A stretch of 19,233 nt of DNA from Conidiobolus incongruus B7586 (GCA_000697335.1 JNEM01008731.1:1-19233); one strand, 5' to 3'. Positions 1 through 11,937 are shown, counted from the stretch's first letter. The notes: generated by a model not told the origin, from the letters alone. Made by a program: numbers and translations.

Positions 1-1396
1 TATATTAATTAATATTTTTAATATAATTTAAAAATACTTATTATTTTATATGATAATTATAAAATATATTTATTTAAAACTTTAAAAAATTTTATAATTA
101 TTTTTAATTTGAAAAGTTAATATATTATATATATTAATTAAAATATAGCTTATAAAATTATAGTTATTTTATGTAATTAAATAATCTACTTACAAGAAAG
201 AAAATTCTTATAAAATAATTTAACTGGTTTATGAAATATTAAAAATTTTAATAAAAAGAACTATTTTTAAGTGTTAAAAGTCTACTAAAAGTGTAATAAA
301 AAACTATTAATAATAAAAGAAAATATGGATTTTATTTTATATATTTATTTTTGTAAATAATATATTGAGATATTTATTTTTTTCAATCTCAAAAAATTCT
401 TACTATTTAAAATCCAAAGTAATATTAGTTTAATTATAATTAAATTTCACAGCTATCAAGGCTTAACAAATATAGTTGGGGAAAGTATAACTTGTGAGTT
501 AATAAAAAATGTCTCTAAAATATAAAGACTATTAAGTTGTACCTTCTTTCATTCATCATGTCATGTAACATTATAAACTATTACAAGTGTATAATTCATT
601 AGCTCAACTTCCTTTGAAAATCTATCTATATTGAAAGATTGTATTTCAGTTGATCATGATGATTCTATGCTAATTAATTTATAAGACATCATTTAGGTGG
701 TATGAAAATTGTTAAAATATAGCCGATATTTGTTCACTTCAATTTTTCATTGAAATTGAATACATGCTATTAATAAACATATTTAATTTAACATGATGTT
801 GTCACTGTTTAATATTTCCTATAATATTTCCTACAATATCCAATTTAAAACAATCTACCCCGATCTTATATTGAACTTGTGTAATTGAAAGGAGATGGGA
901 TATATATACACTTATCTTGGTATTAATTTTAACTAATAAGAATGCTAATCCTTAACAAATTAAGTGAATTTTAGAATAAACCAATTATGAAATATTTACT
1001 AATTTAATAATTAAGAAAGTATAAGCTATAAGATACCATAAACTCGCAAGAAATCACAATTAACCAATAAACATTTTAAAGATTTTACAATTCATCCATT
1101 AAGAGTTAAACAACTAGTATTTAAAAATGATTGAGGTTGAATGTAAAATATGTATTAATACATTTAATAAATGCTAAAAAATTTAACAAATAGAGAAATC
1201 ATTCGATAAAAAACTATATTAAAAGCATCCTATTTATAAAATCCATTAATTTATTAATTAAAATATTTTAAGTCAAAAAAACTAATTTAATATAATCTCC
1301 CCATATTTTATTAAATTTTTAAGCTTTGAAAAAATTAATTAATGATCAAGTTCATGTAATATCACCTGTGCCAATTTAACAAGAAATAAAACTTAG

Positions 1397-1415
1397 TACC
1401 TGATTTCGTCAGGTA
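1397..1415. promoter_or_regulatory. Inverted repeat upstream of the MAM3-like gene
   Basis: Two perfect 7-base arms, TACCTGA and TCAGGTA, flank the 5-base spacer TTTCG. Further partial pairing (TAGT with ACTA) lies just outside. It sits about 20 bases before a TATA-like box and about 240 bases before the start codon. This suits either a binding site for a dimeric transcription factor or a small hairpin. Function is inferred from position and symmetry only. Confidence 0.4.
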
Positions 1416-1435
1416 TGTACTATTAATTGAGAGCA

Positions 1436-1443
1436 TATAAATA
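1436..1443 (+). promoter_or_regulatory. TATA-like box of the MAM3-like gene
   Basis: The sequence TATAAATA lies 213 bases before the ATG at 1656. In such AT-rich DNA this could arise by chance. Its placement just after the 1397-1415 inverted repeat makes it the best core-promoter candidate, and would imply a 5' leader of roughly 150-190 bases. Confidence 0.35.
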
Positions 1444-1655
1444 CAAATAGTGTTAAAGTAAATTGAAAGTTTGAAATTAATCGGTAATTTTTTATTTGAT
1501 TTGGGTCATACATTCATATTGTGTTGTAATAATTAAGTGATTTTAAAATCTAATATATCTCAATTGATCTTTTTCTCACTTTGATTGTAAATCAGCTGTA
1601 TTATTAAAATTATTTTAAATATCATACCCTTACCTATTATATCACATAATAAATT

Positions 1656-3654
1656 ATGCTAACGTATCAGTCTAAACCTATTCAGAGGGCTATTGCTATA
1701 GTTGCCAATGTGATCATCTTTGGATTCAGATTTATTCAATCCTCTCCGCTCTCATTTGCTTTGAACTCTTCCAACAAAAAGGGAAAGAAGAACAGCGGTG
1801 ATGACGAAGTGGACTTTAGCGACCCTTGGAACTTTTGGCCTAGAATTTTATTATTATTTATTTTGTTATGTATTGCAGCAGTTTTAGCAGGTAATGTATA
1901 TAAGCTTTTGTTATTGGTAATATTCATTTTATGGTACAGGGTTGACTATTGGTCTGATGAGTTTAGACGAGACCAATTTAGAAATTTTGAAAAAGTCAGG
2001 GTCTCCCGAAGAACGCAAGTACGCTGCCAAAATTGAACCCTTGCGCAAACAGGGCCATTTTGTTCTATGTACACTCCTTTTAAGTAACGTAGTCGTCAAC
2101 GAAGCTTTACCGGTTTTGATGGATCCTGTTATTGGAGGTGGTTGGCAAGCTGTTTTGGGAAGTTCTGCTCTATTAGTAGTATTCGCTGAGTAAGTAAAAT
2201 TTATGGATTCTATTCTAAATTATAAAATTGAATTTTGCGTTAATATAGAATTATTCCCCAAGCTATTTTTACCAAACACAGCCTGATGATTGGTGCGAAA
2301 TTGGCTTGGTAATTGCATTCGCTATTGAATTTATTCAGTTGAACTAATAATTGATTTTAGGTTGGTGCGATCTTTGATGTTCCTCATGTATCCTCTAGCC
2401 TATCCAATCGCTTGCCTGTTGGATCGTGTGCTAGGTGAATCTCATAGAACAGTGTATTGTAGAGCTGAGCTCAAAGAACTTGTTAGTATGCACGACAAGG
2501 AATTGATTCCAGAAGAAGTTCGCATCATTCAATCTGTATTGGATCTTAGGGAAAAGAGTGCAGTAGTCAGTATGACTCATCTTAAAGATGCATTTATGTT
2601 GGATTGGGAAGATGTGATCGATCGTGTCACGATCGAAAGAATATTATCTAAAGGCCACAGTCGAGTTCCAGTATACTATAAAGAGAGATATAATATCATT
2701 GGGATGGTTTTAGTCAAAAAATTAGTCGCTGTGAAAAGAGGAACACCAGTCCGGAAAATCCCCCTGAGTCCACTGTTGGCTTTCTCCTCCACCACTCCCC
2801 TATTTGAAATTATGAACATCTTCCAACAGGGTAAGAGTCACATGGCTACAGTCTATGAAAAAACAATAGGAACAGAAAAAGCGATTGGTATCATCACGCT
2901 TGAAGATGTTTTAGAAGAATTAATTGGTGGTGAAATTGTCGATGAAACTGATGAATATTTCAATAACGAAGGCAAGGTCAAAGTTGTAAGACAACTCAAA
3001 CGCAATAGCTTTATCCAATCATCAGCAAGCCCCAGATTACATATTCTCAATGTGAGTCCCAATATTGTTTGTAAACCAATTTCTCCAAATCCAACTCTAA
3101 CTACAAATATCCCTGGACAGTCAAATATCCCACAGATTATTAAAACTGATTCTTCTCAATCTCCACAGGATGGGGATTTAGTCTTAGTAACTGCAATCCC
3201 AGGAAAATCGTTTATGGGACGAGTCATTGACCCTTACGAAGATTTGGATTACATTCAACAGCCAAATGCTGGAAACTATGGTAGTTTAGCACACACTAAA
3301 GGTCCTCTTCTAGTTGTTCCATCTGTCAATCCGCCTTGTGCAGACCCTTCCGTCCATCTATTAGACTACAATAGGCATCCAGAACCCCAATACCACTGCA
3401 GTCTCATTCATCCCCACAACCACACCACAAGGCCTGAAAGCAAACATTCGCATAAGTCTCCAAAGAAAAAACGGTCTCAAATATTACCAATACTGAGCAA
3501 CGAAGACAATTCGGAGAATGACCTCACATCTGGTGTAAACACACCTGGAACCGAGTGTGAAACTAGCCCTCAGCCGAAAATATCCCCATTCTCACAGCCA
3601 GCCGAAGAATTTAAACCCATTATTAACAAAAATTCCAATTTATTTGCAAATTAA
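1656..3654 (+). CDS. MAM3: MAM3/CNNM-like DUF21-CBS transporter protein
   Basis: This is a cyclin M (CNNM)/Mam3 family membrane protein. Relatives act in magnesium, manganese or other metal homeostasis at the vacuole or plasma membrane. Exons are 1656-1890, 1940-2189, 2249-2308 and 2361-3654; the GT-AG introns are 49, 59 and 52 nt. The spliced product is 612 aa. An in-frame TAA directly precedes the ATG, which fixes the start. The DUF21 domain runs from about residue 62 to 205, with family motifs GLTIGLMSLDETNLEIL, LCTLLLSNVVVNEALP, FAEIIPQAI and YPLAYPIACLLD. A CBS pair covers about 248-379, with GHSRVPVY, NIIGMVLVK, GKSHMATV and GIITLEDVLEELIGGEI. Residues 14-27 form an extra hydrophobic segment. 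The tail (380-612) is polar, rich in Ser, Pro and His, has a KKKR patch, and shows no recognisable domain. The exact ion is not evident from sequence. Confidence 0.93.
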
Positions 3655-4456
3655 AGTAATTAATTTATTAATCTGTAAAAAATTATTATCATACATAATA
3701 TAAATTAGTTTATTATCATTATATCACATATAAAAATTTCATTTTCTAGGATTATAAAATATTAAAACTTAAAAATATTTATTTTGTTACAATTTCAGCT
3801 GTAGATCAATTTTTATCAAAACATTTTTACTAAATTAATTATGACAGTAATCAAAAAGATCATTAAAATATCATCTTATGAATAAAATATGTGATAATTT
3901 TAAACTTAGCATTTAAGACAAAAATATCCATTATTGAACTTTTTGTAAGCATGATATAAAATTTATAATTGATATCAGTATATGGTACAATTCAATATAT
4001 AATGAGGGTAGCTATTGCCTTGAGAATTATAATAAAATCTTGTTTATTTCTATAATTGGTAACTTACCTATTTTCCTGAAATTTTTCAAACAAATGATTA
4101 ATTTTTGAAGCACTTACTTCCCAAATAAAGTATTTTTTTGTCAAATTTTAATTCTTTCACTTAATCAGTTTCAAATTTACCGTGTTTGGTAATATATCAA
4201 ATTTAAATAAAATGGATGATTCAATAAAAACGTGAATCAAACAATGACTAAAATTTTAATAAATAAGATGATTTAATAGCGAATAATAATATTCACGATA
4301 TTCGTAATAAAAATAGTTAACATATTATTGATTAAATGATCAACAATGAAGTCAAAAGTTTTATTTTTGAAATTTTTCTATAATTGAAATAAAAATTTTG
4401 TTGGAAAATTTTGAAAGGTTAATTAAATTTACATGGCCTATACTTTAGAAACAGCA
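3655..4456. other. AT-rich region between convergent genes
   Basis: About 800 bases separate the 3' ends of two convergent genes. The region must hold both transcript ends, but AATAAA-like strings are too common here to assign a poly(A) signal. I see no further gene, repeat or RNA signature. Confidence 0.6.
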
Positions 4457-5281
4457 TTAGAGGTGTTGAATATCGTCTAAGATACTGCCCCAGCTGGTAG
4501 ACTTATATTGGAAGAAAAACTTTGGCGAAGGGGGAGGGCTGTTGAAGTTGGTCGATTTGGGCGAGGATGTGATGGGGGCGAAGGGTTTAGCGAGAGGAGA
4601 AATAGCGGTCAAGAGCGATTGAGGTGGGTTGGGATCGGTTGAAAGGGTGTGGCCATGCACATTACGGCACTTGTCGCCAAATTTGCAACGATTTTCGAGG
4701 AAGAAGGTGCAAGGTGTCTCATCTACTAATGGAGTTGTCTTGCGCCAGAAGTCGGGTGAGAAGGTCGAGATACTGGGAGAGTGAGGTGTTTGAGAGGCGT
4801 TGAAGTTATCTTCGTCGCCTGATTCGGAGAATGCAAGATTGGACTGGAATACCTCATTCAAAATATCCTCTTCATGCTCCAACCAAAGGTCAAGCTCACT
4901 TGTTCTGGAATGACGGTTGGATGAAGTTGAGGTCATGGAAAGATCTGACAAATCCTCATTGGAACTAATGGTACTTTGGTTATCGGAATGATCATCAGTA
5001 TTGGATTCATGTAAGTATCTGCATTCTGAGCCGAAACGGCAAATACCCTTGAGATAGAATTTACATGGGACAGTTTTTAAATTGGATTTTTGAGACAAGG
5101 AGCCCGAAAGGGACTGAGCCAACAAATTGCGAAGTGCATTTTGCTGAGCAATGGCATTGTGAACAGCTGTATCCAAGTGGACAAACTGGCATTTTGCACC
5201 GAATCGGCAACCTTCTGGTGTTAAAAAATAGTTGCAAATAGTAGAGGTAGAGTTATTAGTTTTAGTGGTAGTTGAAGACAT
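4457..5281 (-). CDS. Triple CCCH zinc-finger protein, probably RNA-binding
   Basis: An intronless 274-aa protein with three CCCH zinc fingers. Finger 1 is C16-x8-C25-x5-C31-x3-H35, finger 2 is C73-x7-C81-x5-C87-x3-H91, and finger 3 is C191-x7-C199-x5-C205-x3-H209. Each carries the basic-aromatic-Gly pattern ([RK]FG) seen in RNA-binding CCCH fingers of the makorin and fungal Lee1 type, but no RING domain is present. The linker at 92-190 is Ser- and acid-rich, with a short helical stretch at 130-150 (DLWLEHEEDILNEVF). The region 218-255 is Ser/Pro-rich, and the C-terminus ends in a compact STSWGSILDDIQHL tail. A role in mRNA binding or turnover is inferred from the finger type. The ATG at 5281 follows a pyrimidine-rich leader and a TATA box. 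The exact orthologue is not recognised. Confidence 0.85.
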   Translation of the reverse strand: MSSTTTKTNNSTSTICNYFLTPEGCRFGAKCQFVHLDTAVHNAIAQQNALRNLLAQSLSGSLSQKSNLKTVPCKFYLKGICRFGSECRYLHESNTDDHSDNQSTISSNEDLSDLSMTSTSSNRHSRTSELDLWLEHEEDILNEVFQSNLAFSESGDEDNFNASQTPHSPSISTFSPDFWRKTTPLVDETPCTFFLENRCKFGDKCRNVHGHTLSTDPNPPQSLLTAISPLAKPFAPITSSPKSTNFNSPPPSPKFFFQYKSTSWGSILDDIQHL

Positions 5282-5391
5282 GATGATAAATAAGATTAGT
5301 AAAGAGAAAACACTTGAATTTTAAAAAAGGATCTATGTATCTAAATCTATAAAATAATCTATATAATTGTGATAAAAGAGAGGGAGAAGTG

Positions 5392-5399
5392 TTTATATA
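5392..5399 (-). promoter_or_regulatory. TATA box of the CCCH gene
   Basis: On the minus strand the sequence TATATAAA is followed by a CT-rich stretch (ACACTTCTCCCTCTC). It lies about 111 bases before the ATG of the CCCH gene. The TATA plus pyrimidine-rich leader is typical of a fungal core promoter. Confidence 0.5.
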
Positions 5400-7781
5400 T
5401 GAGGGTATGGGCTTAACATGTGATGAGGTTGAGATGATTGAGCTAAACTGGATCTAAAGTTCAGAACGAGTGTATAGAACTAAATTGAAATTTCTTAGTT
5501 TAGTTCAACTGAATAATCACACAATCTGAGAGAAAGAGTTTACTAGATTAAGTAATCAAATCAGTTTCAAACTTGGTCCATTCTATATTCAGTCCAAACT
5601 CACGCAAATTTCACCTGTGAATTAAATTGAATGTCTAAACTCTAAAAAGGTGGAGATCGAACTAGGTGTTGATACTGACTAATCACTAATCTTTCATTAC
5701 CTATTAAGGTAATCCACCCCATCTTTCTTTTCAATTAGTTAATTATAATTAACTATAACACTCATTTACACTCAGTCTTTCTAGCTCTTATCAAACAATA
5801 TCACAATTCATATTTCCAATAGTTGGCATATATCATAAATCACATTAAATACAGTTAAGTTATATTTTAAACGCTTTTAATTTTTTTACCCATTTATTTT
5901 GTATTATATTAGTTAAATCCATACAATACTATATAATTTATATTTATATGTTCAAGTTTAATTCTAAATATAGTTTATTATAATAACAATCATACTAAAT
6001 AAATTTCAATCATTGCTTGATTCAATCATAATATACCATATGAATATGCAACATCCATTTCAATTGTTTACGATTTGCTTATTATTTTGTTAAATTTGAC
6101 AGAATTATTAATGAGTGTAAATTTCAATATTACCACATGATTTAATCAATATTGACGATCTTTCATATTTTTGAGTTGAATTGATCGTTCATTAGATTGA
6201 AATCAATAGAACCACATGGACTTTTAAACTCAATTGGATCTATTGTTAGGGTTATGAGTAAACTTTGTTTAGATATTCCAAGTCATTTAATATTAATTTA
6301 AATTTATTGATTTAATCTATTAAAATCACTTTATATTTGTTAATATCAAATAATTTTAATTTCAAGTTTTATATTTGATTTTTAGAGCTAATACGATAAT
6401 TTCAGTAATATTCTCTATTTTCTCATTTATGTCATGACCTTTTTATTGTAATATTTTAATCATTTATTGTTATTTTATTAAGTCTATTTGGTTGGTATAT
6501 TTTTCAATAATGGTTCAAATTCAAATGGACTACTTAGCCAAAATATATATTTTACTTGTCATAGCAATGATTGAAAATATCAAACCAATTTTATATTTTT
6601 ATGAGATTGGTTATTAATCAATTTAAATATATTATATTTTTTCTAATTTAAAAACTTTGACTACAAGTATTGATGAATTATTTTTAACATTTTTCATTAT
6701 AATTGTTAATTGCATATATTTTTACCTATTGCATGATAAATTCAAATAAATATACCTTTAGCAAAAAATTAGAGGTTAATTATATACATTGTAAAAATAA
6801 TTATTAATCAAGTTTTTTTTATAATTTGATAAAAATATATAATATTTTATTTAATCATACTTTACTAATATATTTTGATAGAACATTAATAAATTAGTTA
6901 TATATTTTGAAATAATCAATTTAAAAGTAATGCCAACAGAATGAAGATTCATTAAACTTTAGTATATAAGATCTTAATATTAGTTAGAAATTATTTATAG
7001 TATCTAATATATTTTTACGTCTAAAAGGCATTCACTTTATTGAATGATTATTAAAATTTATAGCCCAAAAAACTAATTTATTGAAAAAAAAATTAAATTT
7101 TTGTAATTTCTGTTGTGAATTAAATTATTTTTTGCAATTATCTTTTTATAGTATAATGAAATATATTGAATGTGAGTATTCGGACCAGAAATTTGTATTT
7201 TTTTAGATTGGTAAGCGTTTTTATAAGGATCTATTAATCCACGATTCTTAATTCAATATTGATCATCAAGTTAAATCTTTAAGGATTCTTTCATTCATTA
7301 TCCAAGTCAGTATGATATTATAGTGTTTAGATTATTGAATTATGACATATTCATGTTCAGTATTTTAGTTGTCAAACTACTAGTATCAGCCACTTATTAT
7401 ATTCTGACGGTTTGAGTACTTTAAAATTTTTTTCAGATACTAACTTTGGAAATATAAAATTTTACCCTTTTGATGATGCGTTAATTTAGTCAAAGCTATG
7501 AGAAATGTTGATTAAATTCATATTAGTTTGGTGGTTAATTTGAATATTCATGATTCAAAAATTTCGTAATCAAAAAATTTCTCCACAATTTGTAAATTAT
7601 TAGTAATGATTGGTTGATTGGAAAAAAGACGTTTAACAACAAAGCGAAAATTCAAAAGTAAACTTGAAAGGTTTAACGTGTATTAAGGTTGAACTCTAAT
7701 TCATTTGGTTAAAGCAACTTTCTGATAACATAAAATAACATTTAGTATTAATTGAATTGAACCAACTTTTTTACTATCATC
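5400..7781. other. Long intergenic region between divergent genes
   Basis: About 2.4 kb with no intact gene. The first 320 bases (5400-5720) are clearly less AT-rich than the rest and include a short inverted repeat (ATTACCT, 4-base loop, AGGTAAT at 5696-5713). They most likely hold upstream control sequences of the CCCH gene. From about 5750 on, the DNA is uniform AT-rich spacer. The final part must contain the promoter of the SRC1-like gene, but I cannot single out a TATA box there. Confidence 0.55.
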
Positions 7782-10181
7782 ATGGATACCGATTACTTAA
7801 ATCCGGATTTTGATCCTTCCAAGTTAACAGTAAATCAATTGAGACAAATTCTTACTCATCACGATTTATTCCCAGATTCCAAAGTGAAAAAAGCTGAACT
7901 GGTTCAAATTTTTAATGATAATATCAAGGCTAGGGCTGATGAACTTAAAGCTAAGAAGGATAATGTTAAAGCGGATGGTACTTCTATTGAAGATGCTAAA
8001 GATAATGATAGAGCCATGAGACTAACTACAAGATCAAGCTCCAGAAGAGTATATTAATCATTTATATAATATTACTAATGTTTACTTATCTAATATTTTA
8101 TATAGTCCTCTGTTAAAACTAGAAAACAGATTGAAAGAGAACGTTCTTTGGTAAGTTTAAAATTTTTTTTTCAAATTATTTTTATATTTTTAACCCATTT
8201 TCAAGACCCCTAGTGGTTATAGTGATGACGAGGAAGAAAAACCAAAAATTTCTTCTCCTTTGCGCAATACTCGTACGGCCATGTTGGATCCTTCTTCTCA
8301 TCGTAAAACACCTGTGATTGTTAAAAAGGTAACATAGTTTATTTATATATTTTTGCTTGGTAACTCAACTTCTGTTTTATAGGATGTTGAAGACATTGAC
8401 CCTGAAAACCCTTTCCAATCATACAGAACTTCTCACTCTAAAACCTCAGGAAACAAGGTAAATTTACCTGTAATCATTAAGTAGTTTTATTATTAATCAA
8501 AACTCTGTAGAAATCTACACCCACTAAAAGTAGTGGTGTTAAATCCAAACAAACCTCAACTAAATCTGACAAAAATAAGAGCATAACTAATGGTAAACAA
8601 GTTACTCCCACAAAGTCAACAAATGAAGTACTTTCAGCTGATTCTGATGATGAATGCAAATCACAAATCAACGGAAATGCTTCAACACCAGCTAAAAGTA
8701 CATCTAACCAATCCGAACTTGGGTCAATTCACAAATCAGCTCAATCAAGCTTTCATGAGAATTCGGTTTCCTCTGTCTTTACTTCAGGCTCTAGAAGATC
8801 TGCTAGACTTCAGAACTCTTCCTCAAAGAAATCTCAAGCTACTCCAGTTCAACCTGCAAAGAATTCCTCATCATCTATAAAATCTAAATCTACATTAGCT
8901 TCAATCGATGAAAATGCTCCTAAAATTCCTTCACCTTTAATGGAGTCTTCCCCAAACCGACCAGAAAATCTCACTTATAACCAGGAAATTATGACTGAAT
9001 TCAAACACAGAAAAGAGTCGAGTGTAATAAGAAGTATATTATACTACATTTTAGGTGTCTTTTTGGTTGTATATTTGATATTTTATCGCTTTGAAAAGGT
9101 AAAATTAGGATATATCAACGAAACTGATCCGCTCCCAGAACAATCACCACTTGATTTCTTGCGTCCTGTTCCTATGTCTTGCCCTCCTCACGCCATTTGC
9201 GTTGGTAAAGAAATCAAAGACTGCGAAAAAGGTTACAAATTAAGAGAACATCCTCTCTCAAACAGAATCTGGCCCTTCTTTCCACCTCAATGTATTCCTG
9301 ATACCACCAAGAATACTTACATCAAAACCATATCTGATGAAATCATCCAATTGTTATCAGATCATAGAGGCAAAATAATCTGCGAAAAATCTCCTATACC
9401 CCCTCATATGTCCCTTGAAGAAGTTGAAAAGTATATCACAGAACACTCAGTAATTAAGTCTAAAACAGATAACCTTCAAGCTTTATTTGAAGGCGCCATA
9501 CACGATATTGCTCAAAATCATCGCAAAGAAGTTAATGTTTATACCAAATCTAACGAACTACTCAAATTCTCCAAAGACGAATTTGATATCACCCAGGTCG
9601 ACCATCTATCATCACTCAAACCTAACTATACATTAGGATGCCAAATTGCAATTTCTCTCACCAACTTGTTTTACAATAATTTATCTAAAATCATCAACAC
9701 TCTTGCCCTTGCCATTTTTGGAGTATTAGTACACTTTTGGAGACAAAATTACTTGAGAGAAAAGGCCAAAGTCAAAATTTTGACTCAAGAAGCCCTCAGT
9801 CTTTTAATTTCTGCTAGCCAGTCCCAAACACCTCCCAGACCCGGTTCCAGTAATCCCGCTTCCATTCCCATTTATCAATTGAGAGATGTATTGATGGCTG
9901 AAGAATATCCCAACGTTCGTTTACGCCAAAAACTTTGGAAGCAAGTCATTTACCAAGTAGAAAAGAACTCCAATGTTCGTGTTAGATCCATTCAAATTAA
10001 AGGTGAACCTCAAGAAGTTTGGGAATGGATTGGTATTGCTCCCACTGCCAGTTCTAATCCTGGATTCTTCTCTCGGGAATCACCATCTAGAGCTGCCGCC
10101 AATGTCTCCCAATCTCCTGTGACCAACCCTGCTGAAGTTCCAGAAGAAAGTTTATATCCCAATTTGGACAATTTGCTTTAA
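7782..10181 (+). CDS. SRC1: Src1/Heh1-like inner nuclear membrane protein (HeH + MSC)
   Basis: A LEM-family inner nuclear membrane protein of the Src1/Heh1/Lem2-Man1 group, which tethers chromatin and supports nuclear envelope and pore integrity. Exons are 7782-8048, 8106-8150, 8206-8328, 8383-8457 and 8511-10181; introns are 53-57 nt. The spliced product is 726 aa. The HeH (helix-extension-helix) motif lies at residues 6-50 (LNPDFDPSKLTVNQLRQIL...). The Src1-type motif SGYSDDE is at 107-113, followed by a long Ser/Lys-rich nucleoplasmic linker. Membrane helix 1 is at about 344-363. A luminal domain follows with cysteines at 394, 400, 408, 431, 461 and 547. Helix 2 is at about 564-580. A C-terminal MSC winged-helix region spans about 620-678 (LRQKLWKQVIYQVEKNSNV, ending VWEWIG). 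Domain order and length match the family. All four introns are phase 0. Confidence 0.94.
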
Positions 10182-11641
10182 AGTTCCACTCAAATATCGA
10201 TTTTCATAATATTTAAAACCTCAAAAAAGCAAACAATATTAGTAGTCAAATGTAATTAAATTAAACTAAGATAGATTTCCAAACTTTACATCGATATTTT
10301 CATCAATTAATTTTGCATTTGAAAATAATATTTCTATTCTATATCTATTTATTTCAAAAATAAATTTTCTGCAATTATTTAATATAGGCCGTTATATTTT
10401 GAAAGATTAGTTTTAATTATTCAAGAATAATTATCAATTTCACTGAATATTCTTCAAATATGAATTGATTTAATTTCAATTTTTGCAAAAATATTTCAAG
10501 ATATTTGTTCAAATTTAATATTAGAGTAAAAATGATAAACTGATTGAGTATATATTTTATATTATATCAAATTTAATAGATGCTTTAGAAAATTGTCCAA
10601 TACAAGTTTAAATTCAATTGTTGATTATATTATTTTTAGTATAGCACTATTCAATAAATTTTATCAAAATTTTATTTGATATTGAATTTATATAAGTTAA
10701 ATATATTCTATGGATAATTCTTACTTTTGTCAGTATATATCATTTATATCACCTATCTTTTATATTGAATATTGGGAATTGTAAATGAAATCCTAAATTC
10801 ATTGAATTTGCATATTTTGATGATGTAAGTTAAGATACACTTGCAGGGCCACGGATAAGATAGTATTTTTCTTGATGATTACATTAATATTTTCATGATA
10901 CTCCCTTTTTTTTAAATATTTTAAAAATAAAAACATAATAATACTTTATAGTGTTGTGATGAGTTGATTACAAATTATCACTTTTATATATTTTAAAATT
11001 TTGAAGGTTAATATATATTAAATATAGTATTGAAAGTGAACAATAATAATAAAAAAATATTGATGTGAAAAATACAGTTCTACCCTCAATGGTCAAAGAT
11101 TGGCTTTATTGAAATTTTATATTATTTTATACAAGATGAATATTTTATATTTTCTGAGTATTTGATATTAAATAAATATATTTTTCTAATTCATCAACTA
11201 ACCAATCAAACGTTTTGAAATGTATATATTTGATTTTAAAGAGATATTAATTGAATATCTTCAATGGCCTAACATTAAATTTGCTCATAAAAATTTGCGC
11301 AATAGCAATCATGTAAACATTAACGTCAAGAATATATTGCTTTGGTGGTGAAAGGGTTGATTACACTGTCCAGGTTTCTGGTCATATCCATTTTGGCTCA
11401 TTTAACACCTAACATTTTCACCAAATTTTGGAATCAAAAATTTTATTCATTTCATAAAATTGTTGAAATCCAATACGAATTTATAAGTAGTTTCAAAGTT
11501 TAAGGCACTTGGAATATGTTCTATCAAATCAATATTTTATGCTTAGATTTCATATTGAATAGACCAAGTTTGGTTAGGTTGAAAACCTGCACAGTTTAAA
11601 AAGAGCCTATTTTTTAAAATTTGAAACTAAAAATGAAATAA

Positions 11642-11937
11642 CTGTCAAGTGGTCATGGTGATGTTGTGCTGCTAATTGACTTAGAGTTTTTATTAACAAA
11701 TTCGATAGATTGGCATTGCTTGTTGCAATGTGGACTAATTTTAATTATAAAGAACTTTGCAAGTATTAATTTGAAGTAAAATTATAATATTTTCGAATAA
11801 TTTTCACTTTATCAATGCCTATTAGTAATGTGTATAAGCGTGTAGAATTGAGTGTTTATCAAAGCAACCTTTAAATAATGATGTGGGCGATGGAACAAAT
11901 GTACAATCAATTACGGAAGAGAGTTAGGAAAAAATAA
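11642..11937 (+). pseudogene. Possible remnant of an RbsD/FucU-type sugar mutarotase gene
   Basis: The frame at 11642-11779 reads SSGHGDVVLLIDLEF. This resembles the conserved GHGD-x-I-x3-D-x2-F block of the RbsD/FucU (fucose/ribose mutarotase) family, whose His and Asp shape the active site. About 20 residues on, QCGLILI sits where family members have a CGP...IRADG block. At 11815-11937 another frame ends in MWAMEQMYNQLRKR, at roughly the spacing of the W-x2-Y-x3-L segment of the family. The pieces are in different frames, stops intervene, the IRADG block is not preserved and the C-terminal block is not found. If real, this is a dead gene. The match is short and could be chance. Confidence 0.25.

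Larger units (their letters stand above)
1..1655. other. AT-rich upstream intergenic region
   Basis: This stretch is very AT-rich and holds no intact gene that I can support. About 450-900 on the minus strand has unusually long open runs interrupted by stops, and may be decayed coding DNA (listed under findings). The last 260 bases look like the promoter of the gene that starts at 1656, with an inverted repeat at 1397-1415 and a TATA-like box at 1436-1443. No tRNA or rRNA signature was seen. Confidence 0.6.

Noticed and set aside
5640-5665. A tRNA T-arm-like string (TAGTTCGATC on the minus strand)
   Set aside because: The flanking bases do not pair into a T stem, and no acceptor, D or anticodon stems fit.
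5696-5713. Short hairpin ATTACCT-ATTA-AGGTAAT as a terminator or RNA
   Set aside because: It is short and far from any gene end. It is mentioned only as a possible regulatory repeat, not called as an RNA or terminator.
5380-5715. Plus-strand readings with faint likeness to the end of a Ty3/Gypsy integrase
   Set aside because: The likeness is limited to a short GPF-type motif and loosely spaced residues. No LTRs, polypurine tract or other pol domains are present, and the stretch fits better as promoter DNA of the CCCH gene. If it is a fossil, it is a small broken fragment.
11324-11490. Plus-strand open frame of about 55 codons with hydrophobic character
   Set aside because: It has no Met and no convincing splice acceptor or upstream exon. 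A run of this length is not rare in such DNA.
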